64,000 nucleotides of DNA from Reyranella massiliensis 521 (GTDB lineage: Bacteria; Pseudomonadota; Alphaproteobacteria; Reyranellales; Reyranellaceae): the NCBI RefSeq assembly GCF_000312425.1, contig NZ_HE997181.1:9002-73001 (forward strand). The letters are read 5' to 3'. The notes beneath the pieces were generated by a model. The model had not been told where the DNA came from. It searched no databases and saw only the letters and a program-made list of their open reading frames with translations. How positions within the stretch are numbered: position 1 is the first letter of the stretch; each line of letters begins with the position of its first letter. This document shows positions 45,770 through 54,507 of this stretch, piece after piece. The position numbers and the translations under genes were made by a program.

Positions 45770-46659
45770 CTCATCGCCTGCGATTGCTTCCGCGCGGCCT
45801 GTATCAGCATGTCGAGTGCGGGGCGTTGCGGGCCCCCGGCTTTCCAGACGCACCAGGTCTCGGAGAGGATCTTCGCCTCCCGCAGCGGCACGAAGACCGC
45901 TCCGGCCATGTTCGAGGCCTTGAGAGTGCTCGGAACGAGGGCCACTCCGAGGCCGTTGGCGACGAAGGAGACCACGCTCAGCCAGTGACGGACCTGATGG
46001 CGGACGCGCGGCGAGAAACCCGCCGAAAGGCAGGTCGCAATGATCGATTCGTAGTAGTCCGGCGAGACGTTGCGGGAGAAGAGCACGAACTCGTCGTCCT
46101 TGAGTCGCGACAGGCGGAGCGTGCGGGCGCCGGCGCAAGGGTGATCCCGAGGGACGCAGGCGACGAAAGGTTCGGCGTGATAGCGAAAGCCCTCCAACCG
46201 GCTCGGGACGTCGCGGCCGTGGATGAAGCCGAGGTCGATCTCGTCGCGTTGCAGGGCCTCGATCTGTTCGGTCGAGTTCAGTTCCTGAACGGACAGCTCG
46301 ATGTCGGGCGATGCGGCCTGAAATGCGTCGAGGATCTTCGGGAAGCCGCGATAGAGCATGGAGCTGCCGAAGCCGAGCCGCAGCCGTCCTTCCTTTCCGT
46401 CGGCGATCGCCTTCACCAGGAGACGCGTTTCCCCGGTCCGGCGCAGCAGCACTTCCGCTTCGCGCTGCAAGGCCACGCCCGCCGCGGTGAGACTGACGTT
46501 GCGGCTGGTGCGCTCGAACAGCCGCGCGCCGATCTCCTCTTCGAGTTGGCGGATGGCGAGGCTGAGTGGCGGCTGCGACAGCGACAGGCGCTGGGCGGCA
46601 CGGCCGAAATGCTTCTCCTCGGCAAGGACGGAGAAGTAGCGCAGCTTGCGAAGGTCCAT
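45712..46659 (-). CDS. LysR-family transcriptional regulator
   Basis: A 315-residue LysR regulator: winged helix MDLRKLRYFSVLAEEKHFGRAAQRLSLSQPPLSLAIRQLEEEIGARLFERTSRNVSLTAAG, then a two-lobe effector domain. It is divergent from the AidB-like dehydrogenase gene and convergent with the CoA-transferases. A GATAT-N7-ATATC palindrome directly upstream (46678-46694) is a likely binding site. It probably controls the surrounding acyl-CoA catabolic genes. Confidence 0.9.
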   Translation of the reverse strand: MDLRKLRYFSVLAEEKHFGRAAQRLSLSQPPLSLAIRQLEEEIGARLFERTSRNVSLTAAGVALQREAEVLLRRTGETRLLVKAIADGKEGRLRLGFGSSMLYRGFPKILDAFQAASPDIELSVQELNSTEQIEALQRDEIDLGFIHGRDVPSRLEGFRYHAEPFVACVPRDHPCAGARTLRLSRLKDDEFVLFSRNVSPDYYESIIATCLSAGFSPRVRHQVRHWLSVVSFVANGLGVALVPSTLKASNMAGAVFVPLREAKILSETWCVWKAGGPQRPALDMLIQAARKQSQAMSQRPRFNTSSVCSPSNGSR

Positions 46660-46677
46660 GGGCCGGCTCCGATGATC

Positions 46678-46694
46678 GATATGAAAAGTATATC
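46678..46694. promoter_or_regulatory. LysR-type palindrome upstream of the regulator
   Basis: GATATGAAAAGTATATC: perfect 5-bp arms (GATAT/ATATC) with a 7-base spacer, 19 bases upstream of the LysR start, within an AT-rich divergent promoter region (46660-46781). It fits the T-N11-A architecture of LysR sites. Confidence 0.45.
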
Positions 46695-46781
46695 AATCTC
46701 GAATAAAGTAATATTGGACGGTATCAATAGATCGGGCAGACCATAGATGTCTGCTTCGTTTCCTGCCCAGAGGCTCGTTCC

Positions 46782-48458
46782 ATGAAGGCCGATATCGATC
46801 TCTCAGGTGCCATCCCCGATTCGCGCGGGATCAACCTCTATCGCGCCGATCGCGACGCCGCGGCCCTGTTCGCCCACTACCTGCCTCGGCCGCTGTTCCG
46901 CCATCTCGAGCCGACCTTCGACCGGCTGGGCGGCCTCGCGGGCGGACACCTCGACGAACTTGCCGGCATTGCCGACCACAATCCGCCGACCCTGTCGGTG
47001 CGGCGACGCACCGGCGAGGACTGCAATGTCGTCGAGAAGCATCCAGCCTATGTCGAGATGGAGCGGCTGGCCTTTTCCGAGCTGGGGCTGGCGGCGATGT
47101 CGCACCGCGGCGTGCTGGGCTGGAACGAGCCGATGCCGCCCGCAGCCAAGTATGCGCTGACCTATCTCTTCGTGCAGGCCGAGTTCGGCCTGATGTGTCC
47201 GGTCAGCATGACGGATTCGTTGACCCGCACGCTGCGGCGTTTCGGCGATCCCAAACTGGTGGGGCGCTTCCTCGAGCGCCTGACGTCGGTCGATTTCGAC
47301 GAGCTGGCGCAGGGCGCTATGTTCATGACCGAGCAGGGCGCCGGCTCCGACGTCAGCGCCACCGCCACGCGCGCTGCGTTGCAGTCCGACGGCACCTGGA
47401 AGCTGACCGGCGACAAGTGGTTCTGCTCGAACGCCGATGCCGATCTGGCGATGGTCCTGGCGCGCAGCGAGGACGTTCCCGGCATGAAGGGCATCTCGCT
47501 GTTCCTGTTGCCGAAGGTGAAAGCCGACGGCCGACCGAACGACTATCGGATCCTGCGGCTGAAGGACAAGCTCGGCACCCGTTCGATGGCCAGCGGCGAG
47601 ATCCGCCTCGACGGGGCGGAAGCCTATCTCGTCGGCGAGCGCGGGCGCGGCTTCAACCAGATGGCCGACATGGTCAACAATTCGCGACTGTCGAACGGCG
47701 TGCGTGCCGCCGGCCTGATGCGGCGTGCCACGACGGAGGCGCTGTTCGTCGCCCGCCATCGGCAGGCATTCGGCAAGCGGCTGATCGAACTGCCGCTGAT
47801 GCGTCGCCAGCTCGCGAAGATGGTGGTGTGGGCCGAGCAGGCGCGGAGCATGATGTTCCTGACGGCAGACGCCCTCGACCGTGCCAACCACAACGATGCG
47901 ACCGGCGCCAAGCTTGCCCGCATCATGACGCCGCTGATCAAGTTCCGCGCCTGTCGCGATGCCCGCAAGGTGACCGGAGATGCGATGGAAGTCCGCGGCG
48001 GCTGCGGCTACATCGAAGAATGGTCGGATGCGCGGTTGGTCCGCGACGCCCATCTCGGGTCGATCTGGGAAGGCACGTCCAACATCGTTGCGCTCGACGT
48101 CTCGCGGGCGATCTCGCGCGACGACGCGCTTCCGGCGCTCAAGGCCCATAACGAGGAATTGCTGCGCGGGGCGGCACTCGATGCGAAGACGCAGGCGTTG
48201 TTCGCGGACGCTCTGGATCGGGCCTGCGCCTTCGCCGCAGATGTCGCGGCCCGGAAGTCAGACGTTCTGGCGCGGCAGTCTGCGTCGGCGCTCTATCACA
48301 TCACCACCGCCATCGGCCTTGCGCACGAGGCGGCGGAACTGCGTACGCCGCATCGCCTGGCTCTGGCGCGTATGGTTCTGACGCACCGGCTGTTGCCGCA
48401 AGACCCCCTGCGGGACGAGGAGGATGCGGCCGCGCTCGACAGCGTTCTGGCGGCTTGA
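46782..48458 (+). CDS. AidB-like acyl-CoA dehydrogenase family protein
   Basis: A 558-residue protein of the longer AidB-type acyl-CoA dehydrogenase branch: SMTDSLTRTLRRFGDP, FMTEQGAGSDVSATATRA, TGDKWFCSNADADLAMVLAR, KDKLGTRSMASGEIRLDGAEA and the C-terminal GGCGYIEEWSDARLVRDAHLGSIWEGTSNIVALDVSRAI. AidB itself binds DNA and flavin in the alkylation response; many relatives are simple catabolic dehydrogenases. The LysR neighbour and the CoA-transferase cluster favour catabolism. Confidence 0.87.
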   Translation: MKADIDLSGAIPDSRGINLYRADRDAAALFAHYLPRPLFRHLEPTFDRLGGLAGGHLDELAGIADHNPPTLSVRRRTGEDCNVVEKHPAYVEMERLAFSELGLAAMSHRGVLGWNEPMPPAAKYALTYLFVQAEFGLMCPVSMTDSLTRTLRRFGDPKLVGRFLERLTSVDFDELAQGAMFMTEQGAGSDVSATATRAALQSDGTWKLTGDKWFCSNADADLAMVLARSEDVPGMKGISLFLLPKVKADGRPNDYRILRLKDKLGTRSMASGEIRLDGAEAYLVGERGRGFNQMADMVNNSRLSNGVRAAGLMRRATTEALFVARHRQAFGKRLIELPLMRRQLAKMVVWAEQARSMMFLTADALDRANHNDATGAKLARIMTPLIKFRACRDARKVTGDAMEVRGGCGYIEEWSDARLVRDAHLGSIWEGTSNIVALDVSRAISRDDALPALKAHNEELLRGAALDAKTQALFADALDRACAFAADVAARKSDVLARQSASALYHITTAIGLAHEAAELRTPHRLALARMVLTHRLLPQDPLRDEEDAAALDSVLAA

Positions 48459-48467
48459 CCGCCTTCC

Positions 48468-49202
48468 CTATCTCCAACCTTGCTTGAGGATGCGCGTCAC
48501 ATAGGGAGGGACGACTTTCGTGGCGGGGCCGTAGATGTGCTCGTGGAATAGGGCTTTGTTGTCGGTCGGTTCGAGATTGAGCTCGATCGTGTGGGCGCGC
48601 GGTCGGTAGCGTCGGACATGCAAGACAAAGCCGGCGGCGGGATAGACCTCGCCGGAAGTGCCGATGGCAATGAAGAGACCGCAGCGTTCCAGCACCTCGT
48701 AGATCTCGTCGAGATGTATCGGCATCTCGCCGAACCAGACGATGTTGGGCCGTAGCTCGCCGATGGACCGGCAGTTGGGGCAGACGGACTCGGGAGTGAG
48801 ATCGGCGTCGGAGGCGAATTCGGTCTTGCAGACCATGCAGCGGACCTCGCCATCGCGGCCATGCATGTGGATGACCTTTCGCGAGCCCGCCATCTCGTGC
48901 AGAGGATCGATATTCTGGGTGATGATCGTGACTTCACCCTCGTATTCGCGCTCCAGCCGGGCCAACGCTTCGTGCGCTTCATTCGGTGTGATGTGAGCGG
49001 CGCGGAAGGCGCGGCGGGTCTCGTTGTAGAAGTCGAGCACCTTCTTCTTGTCGCGAAACCAAGCGTCGACGGTCGCGACCTCCTCGAGATTCACGCGGGT
49101 CCACAGCCCGCCATCGTCCCGAAACGTATCGATACCGCTTTCCTTGGAGATGCCGGCGCCGGTCAGCACGGCGATGCCCGGTGGAAGGAAATCCTGATGC
49201 AT
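48468..49202 (-). CDS. cobB: Sir2-family NAD-dependent protein deacylase
   Basis: A 244-residue sirtuin: NAD site GAGISKESGI (residues 16-24) and TQNID (95-99), catalytic His114 (HMHG), and a zinc knuckle of two CxxC pairs (Cys122/125 and 141/144). FYNETRR resembles the FYNARR region of E. coli CobB, where Tyr and Arg select succinyl-lysine, but here the Y-x-x-R spacing is broken (Thr at +3), so simple deacetylation may be preferred. It removes acyl groups from protein lysines. It is divergent from the phosphatase gene. Confidence 0.9.
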   Translation of the reverse strand: MHQDFLPPGIAVLTGAGISKESGIDTFRDDGGLWTRVNLEEVATVDAWFRDKKKVLDFYNETRRAFRAAHITPNEAHEALARLEREYEGEVTIITQNIDPLHEMAGSRKVIHMHGRDGEVRCMVCKTEFASDADLTPESVCPNCRSIGELRPNIVWFGEMPIHLDEIYEVLERCGLFIAIGTSGEVYPAAGFVLHVRRYRPRAHTIELNLEPTDNKALFHEHIYGPATKVVPPYVTRILKQGWR

Positions 49203-49237
49203 GCTCTCACTCTAGCGCCGTGCTAGGGTGCCGTGCC

Positions 49238-49723
49238 ATGACCATCGGCGTCCTCTTCGTCTGCACAGCCAATATTTGCCGCTCGCCTATGGCCGAGGGG
49301 GCGTTTCGGGAGATGGCTCGCAAGGCGGGCCTTGCTGCCGGCTTCGAGATCGCCTCCGCCGGCACGTCCGATGTGAAGGCCGGCGAGCCCCCGTCCCCCT
49401 TTGCCGTCGAAGTCGCCGCCGCGCGCGGCTACGATATCTCTGCGGGGCGCGCCCGGAAGATCACCGGCGAGGATATCGCGCATTTCGACCATGTGCTCGC
49501 GATGACCCGCGGCCATCTCGCGGAGATGCGTTGGCTGGCGCCGCGTGCGCTCGCAGACAAGCCGAAGCTCCTCATGAGCTTCGCGCCGCCGGCCGGCATT
49601 CTCGACGTGGCCGATCCCTATGGCCTCGACAGGCCCGAGTACGAACGCGCGCTCGGGCTGATCGAAGTGGCTTGCCGCGGCCTGCTCGACCGCCTGATAC
49701 CTCAGGTCAAAAGGGCCATTTGA
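49238..49723 (+). CDS. Low-molecular-weight protein-tyrosine phosphatase
   Basis: A 161-residue LMW-PTP: the P-loop VCTANICRSPMAEG has Cys9 and Arg15 (C-x5-R) near the N-terminus, and the general acid Asp lies in DVADPYG. It removes phosphate from protein tyrosines or related substrates. Its ATG at 49238 is separated by only 35 bases from the divergent sirtuin gene; its end overlaps the convergent dimethylformamidase-like gene by 17 bases. Confidence 0.9.
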   Translation: MTIGVLFVCTANICRSPMAEGAFREMARKAGLAAGFEIASAGTSDVKAGEPPSPFAVEVAAARGYDISAGRARKITGEDIAHFDHVLAMTRGHLAEMRWLAPRALADKPKLLMSFAPPAGILDVADPYGLDRPEYERALGLIEVACRGLLDRLIPQVKRAI

Positions 49724-51860
49724 GGCCAAGCTCGCCGAAGCGGTTCACGACGTTGAAGGTGAGCCGCGACACGTCGTTGTCGAACTTGTTGTGGGGCAGG
49801 CTGCCGCAATAGGTGATCGAGCCCACCGAGAACACTGCACCGCCTTTCGGCTTCTCGATGTAGGTCATGTCGGCGCGGATCAACTGCTCCAGGGTCTGGC
49901 CGGGAATGGTGGTGGTGAAGCCCAGCCGCTCCTCGTGAACCACCACGAAGTTCTTGCGGTCGTGGCCTTCGGAGGAGGCGAGCACGACGGCATTGAGCGG
50001 GCTGCCCAGCCGATGGTCGAGACGGTCGAGCTCGAATCCTGCCGCCCCGCCGCCCGAGAAGCCGTAGCCGCCGAACAGCTCGTCCTTTACGCCCTCGAAG
50101 ACCCAGGCATGGGTATTGTCGCGCGCTGCCGGCGATTGCCGGTAGGAATCGCCGACGAAGGTGCCCTGGCTCGAAAAGCCGATGCCGCAGAGCAGATTGG
50201 GCGGCCGGTCGGAGCGCCGCCACAGGCCGCCATAGGCGCCGTCGAAGGCATGATAGTATTCGCCCGGCTCGGCGGCCCAGGTGCGGATGCCGCCTTCGGT
50301 CCGTCGCACCTCGATGGCGCCCGGCACCTTGGGCGAGAGCGCGACGCGCCAGTAGAACCCGTTGCCGCCGAGATACATCAGCCGCCCGCCATTCTCGGTA
50401 TAGGCCTGCAACGCATCGAGCGTGCCTTCCGTGTGATACTCGGGATGCGAGCCCGTCAGCACGACCTTGTAGGAGGAGAGGAACTCGACTCCCTTTTCGT
50501 CGAGATCGTGGTCGGTGATCACGTCAAAGGCTATGCCCATGCGGTCGAGCCAGCCGGTGAGGTGCGTATCGGCCGGCAGGTGGCGCAGGCCAGAGCCGGC
50601 TTCGTCGTTGAAGGAAAGATAGTTCGGTCGCCAGGTCAGCAGCGGCCGCAGGCGCGAGGAATAGCTGACGCCCGAACCGTCGCGATGAAGGTTGTAGGTC
50701 GAGAGGCCATAGTCCTTGTGCTCGTCGGGATTGTTCGGATAGGCCTTCCAGTCGGCGACCTTCTTGCGGAATGCGTCGTCGTACATGCCGCGCGCGAAGT
50801 TCGAATAGACCTGATAGGTGAAGGTGGCGGCGAGGTAGCAGACCTTGGCCTGCGGCTTGCCCATCTGCGGCCGCACGAAGAAGGGGATGACGTCGCGGTG
50901 CGGCCCGCAGCTCAGCTGCATACCGTAGACGCCGCTCTTCATGTCCTTGGGGATGGTGAAGCTGAAATCGTCTTCCCAGCCGCAGTCATGCAGATCGTCG
51001 TCATGGAAGTGGATGGCGGCATAATGGTGCGGCGCCTTCTTCCAGTCGCGCTCGGCGCCGGTCCAGGCTGCGCCCTTCATGGCGCGCGTCGGCAGGTTGA
51101 CCAGCCTGCCATGCAGCCCATTGGGGCCCGTGTCCTCGATCTCCATCGAGTCCATGCGCCGCGAGAAATCCCAGGCGGCGAAGCCCACCACCTGCGGCGC
51201 TTCGATCTTGCCGTTGAAGCAGTGGCGGGCCGGCCGGTCGCTCGCTGCTTCCGCGCCGATCAGCAGAGGTGCCGGAGCATCGAGCGTCAGCCCGCCCGTT
51301 ACCGTGGCTTTCGCTTCCCCTTCGTCGTCGGCGGCAAAAGCGCGCTTCAGCGGCTGCTGGCCGACGCGCAAGGTTCCGGTCTCAGGATCGGCGCTGGCCC
51401 AGACGCGATACCAGACATGCGCGCGGAGCTTCTTGCCCACCGCGACGCGATGGCTGCCGGTCTCCAGCACCATGCCATCGGGCGTGAGGACCAACGCAAA
51501 GCCTGCACCGGTGGCGGGATCGCGGCGCGACAGCACGGCCTGCGGTGCATCTTCGGGCAAAGTTGGCCAGATCAGCGCTTCGATCTGCAGGGATGACGGC
51601 AGTTTTGCATCGCGTGCGTTCTCTACGAGACCGTACGAACCTGTCCATGCGTGTTGAACGCGCGACGCGAAGCGGCCATCGAAGAGATCCGACATGTCTT
51701 CGAGCTTGGGAGGTGGTCCACCGGGATTGGTGTCGCCGCGGACGATGCGCACCAAGGTGGCGTTATAGGGATTGGGGCCGGTGCTCGAGATCTTGAAAGC
51801 GATTTTTTCGCCGCTGCGTACCGAGATGCGGTCGGAGTAACCAATCAACGCTGCTGTCAC
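49707..51860 (-). CDS. N,N-dimethylformamidase large-subunit-like hydrolase
   Basis: A 717-residue protein related to the large subunit of N,N-dimethylformamidase: an N-terminal beta domain, a LamG-like insert (residues ~75-215) and the conserved C-terminal region (YAAIHFHDDDLHDCGWEDDFSFTIP, LTGSHPEYHTEGTLDALQAYTENGGRLMYLGGNGFYW). DMFase uses an iron held by two Tyr and a Glu to split the amide. The matching tyrosines and glutamate are likely in the GSHPEYHT and NGFYW areas. No small-subunit gene is next to it, so an amidase of different substrate is possible. Confidence 0.82.
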   Translation of the reverse strand: MTAALIGYSDRISVRSGEKIAFKISSTGPNPYNATLVRIVRGDTNPGGPPPKLEDMSDLFDGRFASRVQHAWTGSYGLVENARDAKLPSSLQIEALIWPTLPEDAPQAVLSRRDPATGAGFALVLTPDGMVLETGSHRVAVGKKLRAHVWYRVWASADPETGTLRVGQQPLKRAFAADDEGEAKATVTGGLTLDAPAPLLIGAEAASDRPARHCFNGKIEAPQVVGFAAWDFSRRMDSMEIEDTGPNGLHGRLVNLPTRAMKGAAWTGAERDWKKAPHHYAAIHFHDDDLHDCGWEDDFSFTIPKDMKSGVYGMQLSCGPHRDVIPFFVRPQMGKPQAKVCYLAATFTYQVYSNFARGMYDDAFRKKVADWKAYPNNPDEHKDYGLSTYNLHRDGSGVSYSSRLRPLLTWRPNYLSFNDEAGSGLRHLPADTHLTGWLDRMGIAFDVITDHDLDEKGVEFLSSYKVVLTGSHPEYHTEGTLDALQAYTENGGRLMYLGGNGFYWRVALSPKVPGAIEVRRTEGGIRTWAAEPGEYYHAFDGAYGGLWRRSDRPPNLLCGIGFSSQGTFVGDSYRQSPAARDNTHAWVFEGVKDELFGGYGFSGGGAAGFELDRLDHRLGSPLNAVVLASSEGHDRKNFVVVHEERLGFTTTIPGQTLEQLIRADMTYIEKPKGGAVFSVGSITYCGSLPHNKFDNDVSRLTFNVVNRFGELGLKWPF

Positions 51861-51914
51861 TTTTGTCTCCCCCGATGTCGGCGATATAGTCGCCCGAATT
51901 CAGGGAGGATTTCT

Positions 51915-52913
51915 ATGACCAATAAAATCACCCGCCGCAGGGTGATCGCATCGACGATCACGGCATCGCTGGCGGCGCCCATGCTGGCCCGCCACGGCTG
52001 GGCGCAGTCGACCTATCCCAACAAGCAGATCCGCGTGGTGGTTCCGTTCGCGCCGGGCGGCACGACCGACCTTCTGGGCCGCATCGCGGCACAACATCTC
52101 ACCGAGGCCTGGGGCCAGACGGTCGTCGTCGACAACAAGAGCGGTGCCGGGGGCAATGTCGGCGCCGAGATCGTCGCCAAGTCGCCGGCCGATGGCTACA
52201 CGCTGCTGCTCGGTACGGTCGGCACCGCCGTCACCAACCAGTTCCTCTACAAGAACATGCCCTACGACGGGACGAAGAGCTTTGCGCCGGTGGCGCTGTT
52301 CGGCGAAGTCGCGAACGTGCTTGCCGTTCATCCCAGCATGCCGGTGAAGACCGCGAAGGAATATGTCGAGTATTGCAAGAAGCAGGGACCGGGCAAGGTA
52401 AGCTTCGGCTCGCCCGCGATCGGTGGCACCGGCCATCTCGCGATGGAGTATTTCCAGTCGCTGGCCGGCTTCAAGGTGGAGCATGTCGTCTATCGCGGCA
52501 GCTCCCTGGTGCTGAAGGACCTGTTGGCAGGTCACATTCCCAGCACGATGGACAATCTGCCGCCCTACCTGCCCCACATCCAGTCGGGCGCGTTGCGCGC
52601 ATTGGGCGTGAGCTCGGGCAAGCGCTGGTTCTCGCTGCCCGACGTGCCGACCATCGCCGAGCAGGGTTTCGCCGGCTTCGATGCGGCGCCCTGGTGGTAT
52701 GTCGCGGCTCCTGCCGGCACGCCGCCCGATATCGTGAAGAAGTTGAGCGACGAGCTGGTCAAGGCGGCGAAGTCACCCGACATCATCAAGAAGATCCGCG
52801 ACGCAGGTGCCGCCGAACTCGGCGGATCGTCGGAGGATCTCGCCAAGCACATGGTGGCAGAAACCGCGAAGTGGCAGAAAGTCGTCACGGCCGCCAAGCT
52901 GGAGCCCCAGTGA
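51915..52913 (+). CDS. Bug-family tripartite tricarboxylate transporter receptor (TctC-like)
   Basis: A 332-residue periplasmic receptor: twin-arginine-type signal (NKITRRRVIASTITASLAAP), QIRVVVPFAPGGTTDLLGRIA, DNKSGAGGNVGAEIVAKSPADGYTLLLG, VVYRGSSLVLKDLLAGHI, PDVPTIAEQGF. A GGGAGGA site precedes the ATG. It overlaps or nearly abuts the phosphotriesterase-like gene, so receptor and hydrolase may serve the same substrate. Third Bug receptor of the window. Confidence 0.9.
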   Translation: MTNKITRRRVIASTITASLAAPMLARHGWAQSTYPNKQIRVVVPFAPGGTTDLLGRIAAQHLTEAWGQTVVVDNKSGAGGNVGAEIVAKSPADGYTLLLGTVGTAVTNQFLYKNMPYDGTKSFAPVALFGEVANVLAVHPSMPVKTAKEYVEYCKKQGPGKVSFGSPAIGGTGHLAMEYFQSLAGFKVEHVVYRGSSLVLKDLLAGHIPSTMDNLPPYLPHIQSGALRALGVSSGKRWFSLPDVPTIAEQGFAGFDAAPWWYVAAPAGTPPDIVKKLSDELVKAAKSPDIIKKIRDAGAAELGGSSEDLAKHMVAETAKWQKVVTAAKLEPQ

Positions 52914-52933
52914 CCCGCAAGGACCTAAAGGGA

Positions 52934-53953
52934 ATGATCCAGACCGTCCTCGGGCTCATCGAGCCCGAGGCGCTTGGCCGGACTCTGATGCACGAGCATG
53001 TGCTTTGCGACATCCGTCCGCCCGGCACGCGTTCCGACAACGATCTCGGCCCCGAGATCACGCTCGAGAATGTCTGGCAGATGAACTACGGCCACGGGCT
53101 GAAGCGCTCCGGCCGCAAGTACATGCTCGACCTCGAGGACATTGCCACGCGCGAGGTGGCGATGATGAAGCACGACGGCGGCGACGCCATCGTCGAGCTG
53201 ACCTGCGGCGGCCTCTCGCCCGATCCGAAGGGACTGCAGCGCATCGCCGCCGGCACCGGCGTGCACCTCGTCATGGGCTGCGGCTACTACGTCAACGATT
53301 ACCAGGATCCGAAGAACCACCGGCGCTCGGTCGACGACTTTGCCGCCGAAATGATCGGCCAGATCCTCGATGGCGCCTGGGGCACCGAGGTGCGCGCCGG
53401 CATGATCGGTGAGATCGGTTGTCAGGCGCCGTGGACCGATACGGAGAAGCGCGTCATGCAGGCGGCATTCGTCGCCGCGCAGGAAACGGGTGCGGCGATC
53501 AACGTCCATCCCGGCCGCGATCCCGACCAGCCGCAGGAAGTCGCCGACTTCGCCAAGGCCGCGGGCTTTCCTACGGAACGCATCGTCATCAGCCATATCG
53601 ACCGCACGATCTTCGACGAGCCGCGCCTGCTGAAGCTCGCGGACAGCGGCGTCACGGTCGAGTTCGATCTGTTCGGGCAGGAGGCGAGCTACTACGGTCT
53701 CTCCGATATCGACATGCCCAACGACGCGACGCGTCTCCGGCTGATCCGGGCTTTGATTACCGCGGGTCATCTCGAGCGAGTCGTGATCAGCCACGACATC
53801 TGCTACCGCACGCGGCTCGCGAGCTTCGGCGGCCACGGCTACGGCCACATCTTCCGCAACGTCGTGCCGATGATGAAGCGGCGTGGCTACAGCGAGGGCG
53901 AGATCGACGCCATCCTGGTGCACAATCCGCGGCGGCTGCTGACGTTCATCTAG
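52934..53953 (+). CDS. Phosphotriesterase-family metal-dependent hydrolase
   Basis: A 339-residue amidohydrolase of the phosphotriesterase family from the ATG at 52934. A GTG at 52910, overlapping the Bug receptor stop (GTGA), would add 8 residues. Metal ligands appear in order: HEH (His20, His22), a bridging Glu in GMIGEIG in place of the carboxylated Lys, His in INVHPGRD, His in ISHIDRT and Asp in ISHDICY. Most relatives are lactonases or esterases. The Bug receptor just upstream suggests a linked uptake and hydrolysis function. Confidence 0.88.
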   Translation: MIQTVLGLIEPEALGRTLMHEHVLCDIRPPGTRSDNDLGPEITLENVWQMNYGHGLKRSGRKYMLDLEDIATREVAMMKHDGGDAIVELTCGGLSPDPKGLQRIAAGTGVHLVMGCGYYVNDYQDPKNHRRSVDDFAAEMIGQILDGAWGTEVRAGMIGEIGCQAPWTDTEKRVMQAAFVAAQETGAAINVHPGRDPDQPQEVADFAKAAGFPTERIVISHIDRTIFDEPRLLKLADSGVTVEFDLFGQEASYYGLSDIDMPNDATRLRLIRALITAGHLERVVISHDICYRTRLASFGGHGYGHIFRNVVPMMKRRGYSEGEIDAILVHNPRRLLTFI

Positions 53954-53961
53954 CCGACGTC

Positions 53962-54507
53962 TCAGAAGGTCAGCGGATAGGTCGCTTCTTCGGTGTAGAT
54001 CGAGCCATTGCGGCCGGTGCGGCTGGAATAGAGCGAGAAGTGCTCGGCGATCCAGGGGCCGGCCCGCAGGGTGCCGTTGCTCGCCATGAACTGGGCGAGG
54101 TGATGGCCGGTCTCGGCGGTGCTCGAAAAGCGGGCGAGGGTGACGTGCGGGCGGAACTTGCGGCGTTCGACCTCGATGCCGCAGTTGCGTGCCACGGTCG
54201 ACACTTTCTGTTGCAGCCAGTCGAGCCGCTCGCTGCGCTCGACGGTGGCGACCAGGGCGCGGGGTTGCTTGCCGCTGCTGAATTGCTCGACGCCGGCAAT
54301 GGACACCGAGAAGGGCGGCCCTTCGATATCCGACAGTTCGTCTTCGAGGTCGCGCATCGTGGCGCCCTGCACTTCGCCGGCGAAGCAGAGGGTCACGTGG
54401 AAATTCTCCGACGGCACCCATCGCGCATCGGGCACGCCCGACTGCAGGGCCGAGAGTTCGTCGGCGACTTCTTCAGGGACGGGCAGGGCGGCGAACAGAC
54501 GCGGCAT
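53962..54507 (-). CDS. thpR: RNA 2',3'-cyclic phosphodiesterase
   Basis: A 181-residue 2H-phosphoesterase with the two HxT motifs FHVTL and PHVTLAR and an N-terminal MPRLFAALPVPEEV typical of ThpR (LigT). It opens 2',3'-cyclic phosphate ends of RNA. Its 5' end overlaps the 3' end of the arylesterase gene by 35 bases in another frame, so the two are probably translated from one message. Confidence 0.9.
   Translation of the reverse strand: MPRLFAALPVPEEVADELSALQSGVPDARWVPSENFHVTLCFAGEVQGATMRDLEDELSDIEGPPFSVSIAGVEQFSSGKQPRALVATVERSERLDWLQQKVSTVARNCGIEVERRKFRPHVTLARFSSTAETGHHLAQFMASNGTLRAGPWIAEHFSLYSSRTGRNGSIYTEEATYPLTF

Noticed and set aside
44150..46696. 848-codon open frame on the minus strand
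   Set aside because: It is antisense to two CoA-transferase genes and contains LysR in another frame; the composition (Arg/Ala/His-rich, no conserved domain) is that of a GC-rich shadow frame.
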